From: CAVQXR01 sp046330455
GTDB taxonomy: Bacteria; Actinomycetota; Thermoleophilia; Gaiellales; Gaiellaceae
NCBI GenBank assembly: GCA_046330455.1
Contig: JAXLSU010000010.1
Location: 85,748-149,747, forward strand
Reading direction: 5' to 3'
Length of the DNA stretch: 64,000 bases
A model generated the notes under the pieces. It searched no databases, had not been told where the DNA came from, and saw only the letters and a list, made by a program, of their open reading frames with translations. Made by a program: the position numbers and the translations under genes. Below, piece by piece: positions 39,496 through 47,753 of this stretch. The number at the start of each line of letters is the position of its first letter. Within the stretch, counting starts at the first letter, position 1.

Positions 39496-40689
39496 TCAGC
39501 GCAGACGCTCGACCGGGTAGCCCCAGCTCGCCATCAGGCCGATCACGGCCTCGCAATGCTCCTGGTCGCGGGTGAGCAGGGTCAGCTCGATGCCCGTCTC
39601 CCACACGGCCAGGTCGACACCCTCCCGGTGGTGTCGCACCTCGACGACGTTCACGCCCTCCTCACGGGCGAGCCGCGCAAGCAGCGCCGCGAGCTGGCCC
39701 GGACGGTCGGGAACCCGGGTTCGTAGGACGAGGTAGCGCCCCGCCTGCGTCAGGCCGTAGCGAGCGACCTGGATCAGCAGCGTCGCATCGATGTTCCCGC
39801 CTGAGAGGACGACCACGACGGGGCCGTCACCCGGAACCTGCCCGCCGAGCAGCGCGGCGACGGACGCGGCCCCCGCCCCTTCGACCACGAGCTTCGCGCG
39901 CTCGAGCAGGAGCACGATCGACCGGGCGATCTCCTCGTCGCTCACGGTGACGAAGCGGTCGGCAAGCTCGTCGAGGATCGGCCTCGTGATCTCGCCGGGC
40001 CGCTTGATCGCAATCCCGTCGGCGATCGTGTAGCCGACGTAGTCGCGGCCCGCGTACGGCGCACACCGCTCCGCCTGCACGCCCACGATCCGGGTCCCCG
40101 GGCGAAGCTCGGCGAGCGCGATCGCGACGCCCGACGCGAGGCCTCCGCCTCCGACCGGAACGACGACCGTCTCGAGCTCGGGGAGCTGGTCGTGCAGCTC
40201 GAGGCCGAGGGTTCCCTGCCCGGCGACGACGGCCACATCATCGAACGGGTGCACGAGTACCGACCCCGTCTCCTCGCAGTGGGCACGTGCCCGGATCACG
40301 CATTCGTCGACGCTGTCACCGCCGAGCAGCACCGTCGCGCCATAGCCTCTCGTCGCCTCGACCTTCGCGAGCGCCGCGTCCTCCGGCATGAAGACGGTCG
40401 CCTCGACCGCCGCCTCCCGTGCGGCCCAGGCCACGGCCTGGCCGTGATTCCCGGCACTCGCCGCGACGACACCGGCCCTGCGCTCGGGCTCGGCGAGCGC
40501 GGCGATCCGGTTCACGGCTCCCCGAACCTTGAACGAGCCCGTGCGCTGGAGGTTCTCCGCCTTCAGCCACACAGGGCGTCCGGCGAGCGCGGTCAGCGTC
40601 TCCGACCGTTGCGCCGGTGTGACCCGCACGACATCGGAGATCAGCCGGCGTGCGGCCTGGATCTCAGCGAGCGTCGGTCGGGCTGCCAT
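39496..40689 (-). CDS. ilvA: Threonine ammonia-lyase with C-terminal ACT-like domain
   Basis: This 397-residue PLP enzyme deaminates threonine to 2-oxobutanoate. Lys54 in RTGSFKVRGA binds PLP, SAGNHGQAVAWAA is the substrate loop, and VPVGGGGLASGVAIAL binds the phosphate. The C-terminal about 75 residues (YLVLRTRVPDRPGQLAALL) form one ACT-like regulatory domain, as in the short TdcB/IlvA1-type actinobacterial enzymes. It overlaps meaB upstream by 26 nt. Biosynthetic or catabolic role cannot be settled from sequence. Confidence 0.9.
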   Translation of the reverse strand: MAARPTLAEIQAARRLISDVVRVTPAQRSETLTALAGRPVWLKAENLQRTGSFKVRGAVNRIAALAEPERRAGVVAASAGNHGQAVAWAAREAAVEATVFMPEDAALAKVEATRGYGATVLLGGDSVDECVIRARAHCEETGSVLVHPFDDVAVVAGQGTLGLELHDQLPELETVVVPVGGGGLASGVAIALAELRPGTRIVGVQAERCAPYAGRDYVGYTIADGIAIKRPGEITRPILDELADRFVTVSDEEIARSIVLLLERAKLVVEGAGAASVAALLGGQVPGDGPVVVVLSGGNIDATLLIQVARYGLTQAGRYLVLRTRVPDRPGQLAALLARLAREEGVNVVEVRHHREGVDLAVWETGIELTLLTRDQEHCEAVIGLMASWGYPVERLR

Positions 40690-41653
40690 CGGCGTCCATC
40701 TGAAAGACTCGCTCGAGGATCTCGCCGACCGCGGTCAGCGGGTCGAGGCGGCGCTCGCCGACCTCGTCGAGCAGGCGGCGAAGCTCCGGGCTCGCCGCGA
40801 CGCGCCGCTGCAGATGCACTCTCGCCCTGCCGCTCGCGAGCGCGAACACCTCGGCCGTCAGCTTCGCGGCCCTGCGGGTCTCGAGCCGGCCCTCCGCAGC
40901 GAGGAACTCTCTGTGGGAGCAGAGCGCCTTCCAGAGGTCGTCGATTCCCTCCCCGCGCAACGCCTCCGTGAGCACGATGGGCGGGCTCCAGTCGCGATCC
41001 GGAGTCATGGCGAGCACGGCCCGCACCTCCTGGAGCATCGTCTTTGCGAGGGGGTGGTCGCGCTTGTTGATCGCGATCACGTCCGGGATCTCCATGATTC
41101 CTGCCTTCAGCGCCTGGACGGAGTCGCCTGACCCCGGCATCAGGACGAGGAGCACGGTGTCGCTCACCTGGGCGATCTCGACCTCGCTCTGCCCGACGCC
41201 GACCGTCTCGAGCAGCAGCAGGTCCTTGCCGGCAGCATCGAGCACGAGCGCCGCCTGCAACGTCGCCTCCGCCAGCCCGCCGAGGTGGCCGCGACTCGCC
41301 ATCGAGCGGATGAAGACGCCCGGATCGAGGAAGTGATCGGCGAGGCGGATCCTGTCGCCGAGCACCGCCCCGTGGGAGAACGGGCTGGAGGGATCGACCG
41401 ACAGGACGCCGACGGTCGTGCCCCCAGGCCGAACGTGCCCGATCAGCGCCGCCATGAGGCTCGACTTCCCGACGCCGGGAGGGCCGGTCACGCCGATCGA
41501 GGCCGCCCGGCCGGTTCGCGGATAGAGCGTGCGCACGAGCGCGTACGCCTCAGGCAGGCCGTTCTCGACGAGCGTGAGCGCGCGGGCCACGGCTCGCCGG
41601 TCGCCCGCCTCGACGCCGGAGACGAGCTCGTCGAGAGTGAGCGAGCGCGCCAT
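40664..41653 (-). CDS. meaB: Methylmalonyl-CoA mutase-associated GTPase
   Basis: This 329-residue G3E GTPase protects and loads B12-dependent mutase. GVTGPPGVGKSSLMAAL is Walker A, VDPSSPFSHGAVLGDRIR switch-like region, ETVGVGQSEVEI the G3E motif, and INKRD the base-specificity motif. The long frame upstream lies in the MFS gene; ATG at 41653 overlaps that gene's stop by one base (TGATG). The mutase genes are not in the window; the cob(I)alamin adenosyltransferase at 14335 is a likely functional partner. Confidence 0.93.
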   Translation of the reverse strand: MARSLTLDELVSGVEAGDRRAVARALTLVENGLPEAYALVRTLYPRTGRAASIGVTGPPGVGKSSLMAALIGHVRPGGTTVGVLSVDPSSPFSHGAVLGDRIRLADHFLDPGVFIRSMASRGHLGGLAEATLQAALVLDAAGKDLLLLETVGVGQSEVEIAQVSDTVLLVLMPGSGDSVQALKAGIMEIPDVIAINKRDHPLAKTMLQEVRAVLAMTPDRDWSPPIVLTEALRGEGIDDLWKALCSHREFLAAEGRLETRRAAKLTAEVFALASGRARVHLQRRVAASPELRRLLDEVGERRLDPLTAVGEILERVFQMDADGSPTDAR

Positions 41654-42939
41654 CACATGCGTTCCGGCGAGGCAGTTACCGTGTCGACCACGGGCTCGGG
41701 GGCGCCCCCGGCCGCCGGGGTGATCACGGCGCTCGTGTCGCGGGCGAGCACGAGTGCGAACGGTACACAGGCTGCGATCGTCACGGCCGCAAGCGCCCAG
41801 ACGTCGCGGGGGCCGAGCGCGTCGGTGAGCGGGCCGGCCACGACCATCCCGAGGCCGAGCGCGGCGTAGCTGAGGCTCATCGCGACCGTGAACGCGCGCC
41901 CGCGCAGGTGGTCGGGCACTCCCCGCTGGATGAAGAGAGCGTTGCACACGAGGGCGGCACCGTTACCGAGCCCGGCGAAGACGAGCAGTGGAGCGGCAAC
42001 CCAGACGTTCGGAGCCGCGGCGGCGGCCCCCACCCCGAGCGCCATCGACCCGAGCGCGACCGCATACAGGCCACGGAGCCCGTGCTCGACCGCAAGACTG
42101 CCTCCGGCCAGGCTCCCGATCACGATCCCGAGGCCCATCGCTCCGAGCATCAGGCCGTACCCGGCATCGCCCGCAGCGAAGACCTCCTTCGCCAGCACCA
42201 CCTCTGCGACGCTCACTCCTGCCGAACCGAGCATGAACACGGCCCAGACGACCACGACCGTTCGGAGCGCCCGTGACCGCGTCAGCAGACCCAGCCCCGA
42301 TCGGAGGTCCTGCCAGTGCCCCTCGCTCTCCACGTGCCCCTCCTCGAACGACCGCCGGATCCCCAGGATCAGCCCGGCGGAGACGACGAACGAGAGGGAA
42401 TTCAGGACGTAGGCGGGCCCGGTACCCGTCCAGGCGACCAGCAGGCCGCCGAGCACGGGCCCGACGGACAGTGTCACGTTGTCGGCGGCCTGGAGCAGAC
42501 CGTTCGCCCGGGGTAGCTCGCCCTCGGAGACGAGGTTCGGCAGGCCGGCGTAGACCGCTGGGCGGAAGAAGCTCGTAGCGGCCCCGGCTGCCAGTGCAAG
42601 AAGAACGATCTGCAAGCTCGACGTTGCGAACGGCAAGACAAGAAATATCGCCGCACGAGACAGATCTGATGCAATGAGCACACGGCGGCGGGGCAGGCGA
42701 TCGAGCAAGGGGCCGGCAAGCAGGCCGATCAGCACGAGAGGCGCGAACTCGGCGATGAGCAGAGCGCTCACCCAGGCGGCGCTCGACGTGCGGTCGTAGA
42801 TGTCGAGCACGAGCGCGACGACGGCAAGCCACGTGCCGATCGAGGAGGCGAGCGTCGAGAGGAACAGCAGCCGGAAGTCCCGGTTTTCGCCGACGAGACC
42901 GCGACCGGACGCGACGCCGCTCACGCGGCGCTCCCCCAC
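41653..42939 (-). CDS. MFS efflux-type transporter
   Basis: This 428-residue protein has about twelve transmembrane helices. ENRDFRLLFLSTLASSIGTWLAVVALVLDIYDRT begins helix 1, and GPLLDRLPRRRVLIASDLSRA is the loop 2-3 signature of the MefA/EntS-type (MFS_3) group. SFFRPAVYAGLPNLVSEGELPRANGL is also typical of that group. The substrate is unknown. GTG at 42921 (residue 7) is an alternative start. It is translationally linked to meaB (TGATG), although transport and MeaB function have no known link. Confidence 0.87.
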   Translation of the reverse strand: MGERRVSGVASGRGLVGENRDFRLLFLSTLASSIGTWLAVVALVLDIYDRTSSAAWVSALLIAEFAPLVLIGLLAGPLLDRLPRRRVLIASDLSRAAIFLVLPFATSSLQIVLLALAAGAATSFFRPAVYAGLPNLVSEGELPRANGLLQAADNVTLSVGPVLGGLLVAWTGTGPAYVLNSLSFVVSAGLILGIRRSFEEGHVESEGHWQDLRSGLGLLTRSRALRTVVVVWAVFMLGSAGVSVAEVVLAKEVFAAGDAGYGLMLGAMGLGIVIGSLAGGSLAVEHGLRGLYAVALGSMALGVGAAAAAPNVWVAAPLLVFAGLGNGAALVCNALFIQRGVPDHLRGRAFTVAMSLSYAALGLGMVVAGPLTDALGPRDVWALAAVTIAACVPFALVLARDTSAVITPAAGGAPEPVVDTVTASPERM

Positions 42940-43079
42940 CCGGAGCGCGCCCTCGCCGGAGCGTGCTGACTCGAGATGCTCATGCCCTCGTTCCGCCCGC
43001 CAGCGAGGCTAACACGCGCACCTACGTGCCGAATCGTCCGAAAGGGACATTTTCGCCTCCATCCCCGAGCAATACGACG

Positions 43080-43108
43080 GACGGGACGGCGCCCCTGCGC
43101 CGCCCGTC
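43080..43108 (-). terminator. Hairpin at the end of the hisC-like gene
   Basis: On the minus strand an 11-bp stem (43098-43108 with 43080-43091) with one bulged base and a 6-nt loop overlaps the stop codon. No T-tract follows, so termination strength is uncertain. Confidence 0.5.
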
Positions 43109-44231
43109 AGAGCGCCGGGAGGACGCGCGCGAGCGCTTCGAGGCAGATCACGTTCTCCTCAACCGTACCGACGCTGATCCGCAGGGCCTCCGGAGCGCCG
43201 AACCCGTGCATGGGACGAACGATCACCCCCTCGGCGAGGAGGGCCTCGAACACGGGCCGGGCGTCGCGGCCGAGCTCGACGTAGACGAAGTTCGCGACCG
43301 ACGGGGCGGTCGCGAGCCCGAGCTCGGCGAGGCCTCGCTCGAGCTGGGTGCGCCCGGCGGTGTTCGCCTCGCGCCGGCGTACGATCTCGGCCGTCTCGCC
43401 GATGCTGGCGAGGGCGGCATCCTGTGCCGGCTGCGTGACGTCGAACGCGTTCTGGACCTTGCGGATCTCGGTCACGACGTCTGCCGGGGCCACCCCGTAT
43501 CCGATACGAAGCCCCGCGAGACCGTAGAGCTTCGAGAACGTCCGCAGCACGACGACCCGATGCCCGGCCTTGAAGTGCTCCTCGATTCCGTCCGGGTAGT
43601 CCGGGTCGTCGATGTACTCGAAGTACGCCTCGTCGAGGACGGTCAGCACGTGATCGGGAACGCGCTCGAAGTACGTCTCGACCTCGGCTCGCGGGACCAT
43701 CGAGCCGGTCGGGTTGTTCGGGTTGCACACGTACACGAGCTTCGTACGCTCGGTGATCGCGCCGAGCAGCGCCTCGAGGTCGTACCGGGACTCGCGAAGT
43801 GGTACGCGCACCGCACCGGCACCGAGCTTCAGCGCGTCGAGCACGTAGCTCGGGAACGACGGCCAGCCGCAGACGATCTCGTCACCCGGGTCGAGGAAGG
43901 CCAGCGAGAGGTACAGCACGACGCCGTCGGCACCGGCCGCGGGCGCGATCTCCTCGGGGCGGACGCCGTGGCGGGAGGCGAGCCGTTCGCGGAGCCGGTG
44001 GAACCCGCCGTCCGGGTAGCGATTCAGCTCCGCGATCCCGCGCTCGAGCGCCTCCCGGGCCGCGGGGAACGGACCGAACGGGCCCTCGTTCGAGGCGAGC
44101 TTGACCACCCGGTCGAGCCCGAGCTCCCGCTGGACCTCCTCCGCCGGCTTACCCGGCTCGTAGGGCACGAGGTCCTCGAGCGCAGGCCGGAAGAGCGTTC
44201 CGGGGGAGCGCGATGCTGCGCCGTCGGTCAC
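43107..44231 (-). CDS. hisC: Histidinol-phosphate aminotransferase-like protein
   Basis: This 374-residue fold-type I PLP enzyme has VKLASNEGPFGPFPAA at the start (HisC family N-terminal arm), AAGADGVVLYLSLAFLDPGDE, VCNPNNPTGSMV, LDEAYFEYIDDPD and PLP lysine in RTFSKLYGLAGLRIGYG. Members of this group also act on aromatic amino acids, so substrate assignment is tentative. No other his genes are adjacent. GTG at 44231 has TAAGCT ending 6 nt upstream, shared with the divergent gene's promoter. Confidence 0.85.
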   Translation of the reverse strand: MTDGAASRSPGTLFRPALEDLVPYEPGKPAEEVQRELGLDRVVKLASNEGPFGPFPAAREALERGIAELNRYPDGGFHRLRERLASRHGVRPEEIAPAAGADGVVLYLSLAFLDPGDEIVCGWPSFPSYVLDALKLGAGAVRVPLRESRYDLEALLGAITERTKLVYVCNPNNPTGSMVPRAEVETYFERVPDHVLTVLDEAYFEYIDDPDYPDGIEEHFKAGHRVVVLRTFSKLYGLAGLRIGYGVAPADVVTEIRKVQNAFDVTQPAQDAALASIGETAEIVRRREANTAGRTQLERGLAELGLATAPSVANFVYVELGRDARPVFEALLAEGVIVRPMHGFGAPEALRISVGTVEENVICLEALARVLPAL

Positions 44232-44237
44232 GCGCGC

Positions 44238-44247
44238 AGCTTAGTCT
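44238..44247. promoter_or_regulatory. Overlapping divergent -10 elements
   Basis: AGCTTAGTCT holds TAGTCT on the plus strand (8 nt before ATG 44256, or 5 before GTG 44253) and TAAGCT on the minus strand (6 nt before GTG 44231). Both genes are predicted to be leaderless from overlapping promoters. Confidence 0.5.
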
Positions 44248-44255
44248 GTCCCGTG

Positions 44256-44870
44256 ATGGAGATCGGCCTCTTCCCGCTCGGGCTGGTGCTTCTCCCGGGC
44301 GAGCAGGTCCCGCTGCACATCTTCGAGCCCAGGTACCGGGAGCTGATCGGGGAGTGCCTCGCGCAGTCGACGGAGTTCGGGCTCGTGCTTGCCGACGACG
44401 AAGGGATGCGCGAGGTCGGGACCACCGCCGCCGTCGTCGAGGTGCTCGAGCGGTTTCCGGACGGTCGCCTCGACATCGTCGTCGAGGGCCGGGAGCGGTT
44501 CGAGATCGTCGAGCGGACGAGCGGCCGCTCGTTCCTGACCGTCACGGTGGAGCTCTCACCCGACGACGGATCGGACTGTCCGAGCTCGCAGGAGCGCGAT
44601 CGTTGCCTCGCGGCGTTCCACGCGCTCGCCGAGGCTGCCGGGACAGAGCCGGACGAGCCGACCCCCGAGCTCGGCGACGTCTCGTTCTGGATCGCCGCGC
44701 GGGTCGACCTCGGGACGAGCGTCAAGCAGGAGCTGCTCGAGCAGCGCTCGCCCCGTCGACGCGCCCGACGGCTCGTCGAGCTGCTCGGTCGCGCTCGCAC
44801 GACGCTCGCCTGGATGCGGACGGCGAGCGAGCGTGCCACGACGAACGGTCGCGTCGAGCCGCCGGGCTGA
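44256..44870 (+). CDS. Lon N-terminal (substrate-binding) domain protein
   Basis: This 204-residue protein matches the LON_substr_bdg domain found at the N-terminus of Lon protease but without ATPase or protease parts. EIGLFPLGLVLLPGEQVPLHIFEPRYRELI is the diagnostic opening (region 2-31), followed by FGLVLADDEGMREVGTTAAVVEV and a helical C-terminus. Stand-alone forms are common in bacteria and their role is unclear, perhaps peptide or protein binding. The long frame upstream is antisense to hisC and discarded. GTG at 44253 is a possible leaderless start one codon earlier. Confidence 0.88.
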   Translation: MEIGLFPLGLVLLPGEQVPLHIFEPRYRELIGECLAQSTEFGLVLADDEGMREVGTTAAVVEVLERFPDGRLDIVVEGRERFEIVERTSGRSFLTVTVELSPDDGSDCPSSQERDRCLAAFHALAEAAGTEPDEPTPELGDVSFWIAARVDLGTSVKQELLEQRSPRRRARRLVELLGRARTTLAWMRTASERATTNGRVEPPG

Positions 44871-44875
44871 TCCGG

Positions 44876-45247
44876 TCAGGCTCGCCTCACGCCGTGCACC
44901 GGTCGACCGGCGGCCTCCCAGAGGTAGTACGAGGCGCAGGGGCCGAACGCGGCCTCGTACGAGACGACGCGCGGATTGCGCCCGACCTCCTTCGCTCGCT
45001 GCGCGTGGCGCAGGAGGTTCGGATCGTCCCGCTCCTGCCACACGAGGATCAGGTGGGCGGCGGTCATGAACTCCGCGACGAAGGCGCAGCCGACAGCAGG
45101 GCACGGGAACGGATCCGTCCGCACGCAGAACCACCCGTCGTAGTCGGCACCCGTGTCGTCGGTCCAGAGCTCCTCCTCCTCGTCGAGCCCGATCTCCTCG
45201 TCCCCGAGCAGAAGCGAGCCCCGCTGCGGCACCCCCGTCTCGCTCAT
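44876..45247 (-). CDS. Hypothetical protein with a Cys/His cluster
   Basis: This 123-residue protein has an acidic N-terminus (GDEEIGLDEEEELWTDD) and a central FPCPAVGCAFVAEFMTAAH stretch with two Cys and a His, then LLRHAQRAKEVGRNPRVVSYEAAFGPCASYYLWEA (region). The Cys-x4-Cys...His spacing hints at a small metal site but is not a standard zinc finger. ATG at 45247 is chosen because the longer frame runs into an AT-rich intergenic island. No family recognised. It ends 5 nt from the convergent Lon-N gene. Confidence 0.6.
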   Translation of the reverse strand: MSETGVPQRGSLLLGDEEIGLDEEEELWTDDTGADYDGWFCVRTDPFPCPAVGCAFVAEFMTAAHLILVWQERDDPNLLRHAQRAKEVGRNPRVVSYEAAFGPCASYYLWEAAGRPVHGVRRA

Positions 45248-45579
45248 CGGTGAAGCATGACCGATCGCGGGGTACTCGGAATGACTATCGAATACTCTGA
45301 TTCGCAAATACACCAACGCATGGTAGATTGAATGTTTGACCTTCTATTATACAAGAAGCTGTCTGCAAACACTAGAGAACAGCCTGAACCACGATCCATG
45401 GTGCAGGCCGCAGGGCGAGACCTACCTTGCCGGGACGGGGTGCAGCCCGAAAGCGCGACAGTGTACGCTCTCGGGCCGCACGTCCACCTCGACCCGGCTC
45501 TGCTCCGGGCGGCCGCGAGCAGCGACCTACCGTCGTGCCTGTTCAAATCTAACAGTCGTGTAATGAAGATCATGCAAAT
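45248..45579. other. AT-rich intergenic island with a strong hairpin and a TATAAT
   Basis: No convincing gene lies here. 45262-45380 and 45540-45582 are clearly AT-rich compared with all surrounding sequence. On the minus strand TATAAT (45351-45346) could start transcription about 90 nt ahead of the gene at 45247. GCCCGA-A-AGCG (45445-45455) pairs with CGCT-C-TCGGGC (45466-45476) around a 10-nt loop. TAGATTGAA (45324-45332) and TTCAAATCTA (45542-45551) are near-perfect inverted repeats 228 bp apart end to end. An 83-codon plus-strand frame (45332-45583) is probably chance. Confidence 0.5.
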
Positions 45580-46098
45580 CTAGTCGAGCAGCTTTGCCAT
45601 CAGGATCGCGTCGGTCATCCCGGTCGATCGCCGGAACTGCCTGACCCGGTAGCCCTCGCGCAGGTAGCCGAGCCGCTCGTAGAGTCGCAGTGCGACCTCG
45701 TTGTGCGGAAACACGTGGAGCTCGAGCTTCGACACGCCCACCGCGCGGGCCCAGCTCTCGGCAGCCAGCATGAGCGCCCGGCCGACCCCACGTCCACGAT
45801 GATCATGGGAGACCATGAGCCCCACGTCGGCGACATGGCCACACGCGGGGATCGGATCGCGCACGATCGAGAGCCGGCCGACGACGAGCCCTTCGAGCTC
45901 CGCGACGAGCACCGCGGCCTGCTTCGAGCCGCGCACGCTCCGCAGGTACCGGCGCTCCTCGCCGACGCTCCGCCACTCCCCTGCCGTGATCAGCCATCCC
46001 TCGGGCTCGGAGCCGACCGCCTCCGCCATGGCGACGAGCGCGGCGGCGTCCCCCGGCCTCGCCTGGCGAACCTGCACGTCGGTCGAGGGAGCCCGCAC
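45580..46098 (-). CDS. GNAT-family N-acetyltransferase
   Basis: This 172-residue acetyltransferase has motif A in VADVGLMVSHDHRGRGVGRALML (Q/RxxGxG/A pantetheine loop) and motif B in VSKLELHVFPHNEVALRLYERLGYLREGYR, typical of RimI/PhnO-like GNATs. The N-terminus reads VQVRQARPGDAAALVAMAEAV. GTG at 46098 has GAGGGAG just upstream and sits 7 nt after the gamma-glutamyltransferase stop, so it is its operon partner; the longer frame lies inside that gene. The substrate is unknown. Confidence 0.86.
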   Translation of the reverse strand: MRAPSTDVQVRQARPGDAAALVAMAEAVGSEPEGWLITAGEWRSVGEERRYLRSVRGSKQAAVLVAELEGLVVGRLSIVRDPIPACGHVADVGLMVSHDHRGRGVGRALMLAAESWARAVGVSKLELHVFPHNEVALRLYERLGYLREGYRVRQFRRSTGMTDAILMAKLLD

Positions 46099-46105
46099 GG
46101 CTCCC

Positions 46106-47695
46106 TCAGGACGCTGACGCGACGACCACACCGGCACCTCCCCGCCGGATGTCCCCCGCAGCTTCGAGAGTACCGTCCGGCCGCCGTCCGACCGCCGCGA
46201 CCCCGCCGAAGAAGAGGTTGCGCTCCGGTCCCGGCCAGCGGGCGAGCTCGTAGCCCATCGTCTCGAGCCGCGAAAGCTCCTGCTCGTCGTGGCCTCCCTC
46301 GACGTGGAGCAGCTCACCCGCGAGATGGCTCCGCGGGCTCTCGATCGCATCGTGCACGCCGAGGTCATGATCCGCGACGTTGACGACCGTCTGGATGATG
46401 GCTCCGCGCAGACGCTCCGAGCCTGCGCTGCCGACGACGAGGCGCGGACGGCCCTCGAGGAGCAGCAGCGACGGCGACATCATGCTCGTGAGGCGCCGCC
46501 CGATCGGACGGGCGCGACCGCCCTGCGGGTTCAGGTCGACCTCGCCGAGCATGTTGTTCAGGTGGATCCCGGTGCCCGGGACGAACATGCCCGAGCCGCA
46601 CCCGAGCGACGACGAGAGCGAGGCGGCGTTGCCGTCGGCGTCCAGGACGCTCACGTGCGTCGTCGACGGGAGCCCGGACGGCTCGAGCACGCCGGTTCGT
46701 GTCTGGCTCCGCTCGATCGCGGTGGCCGCCAAATCGACGCGCTCGTCGGTGAGCAGCACGCCCGGTAGCCCGCCACGGTGGAGTGCCGCCGCGAAGGACG
46801 GAGTCCGCGTCTTCGCGGTCTCGCGGGCGACCTCGGCGAGGATCGCGATCGCCCCGGCGCTGCCGGGTGGCCCTCCCACGCCGAGCCTGTCGATGAGGCG
46901 CAGCGCGTATGCGATCAGGATCCCGCCCGACGAGGGCGGAGGGTTCGACACGAGCTCCATGTTCCGGTACGGCACGCGCACGGGGCGCCGACGGATGACG
47001 CGAAAGGACGCGAGGTCGGCACGGGTGATCCTCCCGCCCCGCTCGGCGCTCGCCGCTGCGATCGTCCTTGCGAGCTCTCCCCGGTAGAAGTCGTCGGCCC
47101 CTCGGTGAGCAAGGAGCTCGAGGGCGTCGGCGAGCTCGGGCAGCGCGATCCGCTCACCGGCCTGGAGCGTGTCGGGAGGGCCGTACACGCGATGTCCCGC
47201 CTCGTCGCGGTGGAGGACCCGCTCGAGCAGCCGGTGCACGACTGCCTGCATCGGAACCAGCTCGAACCCGTCGCCTGCGAGTGTGATCGCCGGGGCCAGC
47301 AGCTCGGGCCACGGCACGGTTCCGAGCAGCTCGTGAGCTGCGGCCAGGCCGGCCACCGTGCCGGGTACCGCACACGAGGCGGCGCCGACGTGAAAGGCCT
47401 GGGTCGTCTCGCCGGCTCCGAACGGGACGTGCACGATCTCCATCTCGCTTCCCTCAGCAGGGTCGAGGCCGAGCCCCGGGATCGCGACCGAGAAGTCGAG
47501 GAGCACCTCGCTCCGATCGCGGGCACGGTGGACGAGCATGAAGCCCCCGCCGCCCGGCCCGGTCAGCGTGCTCTCGACCACCCAGGAAGCAGCCGCAGCC
47601 GCGATGCAGGCATCGACGGCATTCCCGCCGGAGGCGAGCACGGAGGCCCCGACCTCCGCCGTCACGGGATGCCCTGCTGCGACCGCCCCTCTCAC
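46106..47695 (-). CDS. ggt: Gamma-glutamyltransferase family protein
   Basis: This 529-residue Ntn hydrolase is expected to self-cleave before Thr345 in GLPSTTHVSVLDADGNAAS; ESTLTGPGGGGFMLV opens the large subunit, FVPGTGIHLNNMLGEVDLNPQG and RRLTSMMSPSLLL are small-subunit blocks. It transfers or hydrolyses gamma-glutamyl groups of glutathione-like compounds. There is no signal peptide, so the enzyme should stay in the cytoplasm, unlike the classical secreted form. GTG at 47695 has TACGAT ending 6 nt upstream, so it is probably leaderless. Confidence 0.92.
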   Translation of the reverse strand: MRGAVAAGHPVTAEVGASVLASGGNAVDACIAAAAASWVVESTLTGPGGGGFMLVHRARDRSEVLLDFSVAIPGLGLDPAEGSEMEIVHVPFGAGETTQAFHVGAASCAVPGTVAGLAAAHELLGTVPWPELLAPAITLAGDGFELVPMQAVVHRLLERVLHRDEAGHRVYGPPDTLQAGERIALPELADALELLAHRGADDFYRGELARTIAAASAERGGRITRADLASFRVIRRRPVRVPYRNMELVSNPPPSSGGILIAYALRLIDRLGVGGPPGSAGAIAILAEVARETAKTRTPSFAAALHRGGLPGVLLTDERVDLAATAIERSQTRTGVLEPSGLPSTTHVSVLDADGNAASLSSSLGCGSGMFVPGTGIHLNNMLGEVDLNPQGGRARPIGRRLTSMMSPSLLLLEGRPRLVVGSAGSERLRGAIIQTVVNVADHDLGVHDAIESPRSHLAGELLHVEGGHDEQELSRLETMGYELARWPGPERNLFFGGVAAVGRRPDGTLEAAGDIRRGGAGVVVASAS

Positions 47696-47753
47696 GCCTT
47701 CATCGTAGGCTGCCCGGCAGCCGAACCCGGCCTCCGGAAGGCGGGGACGCGCG

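Noticed and set aside
42963..44255. N-terminal extension of the Lon-N gene
   Set aside because: This part is antisense to hisC; the conserved domain begins at the ATG at 44256.
45541..45560. tRNA-like TTCAAAT loop
   Set aside because: The flanking five-base arms do not pair and no anticodon arm or acceptor stem can be built around it.
45332..45583. 83-codon plus-strand frame in the AT-rich island
   Set aside because: No SD or -10 in register, no similarity, and composition changes along its length; kept as intergenic.
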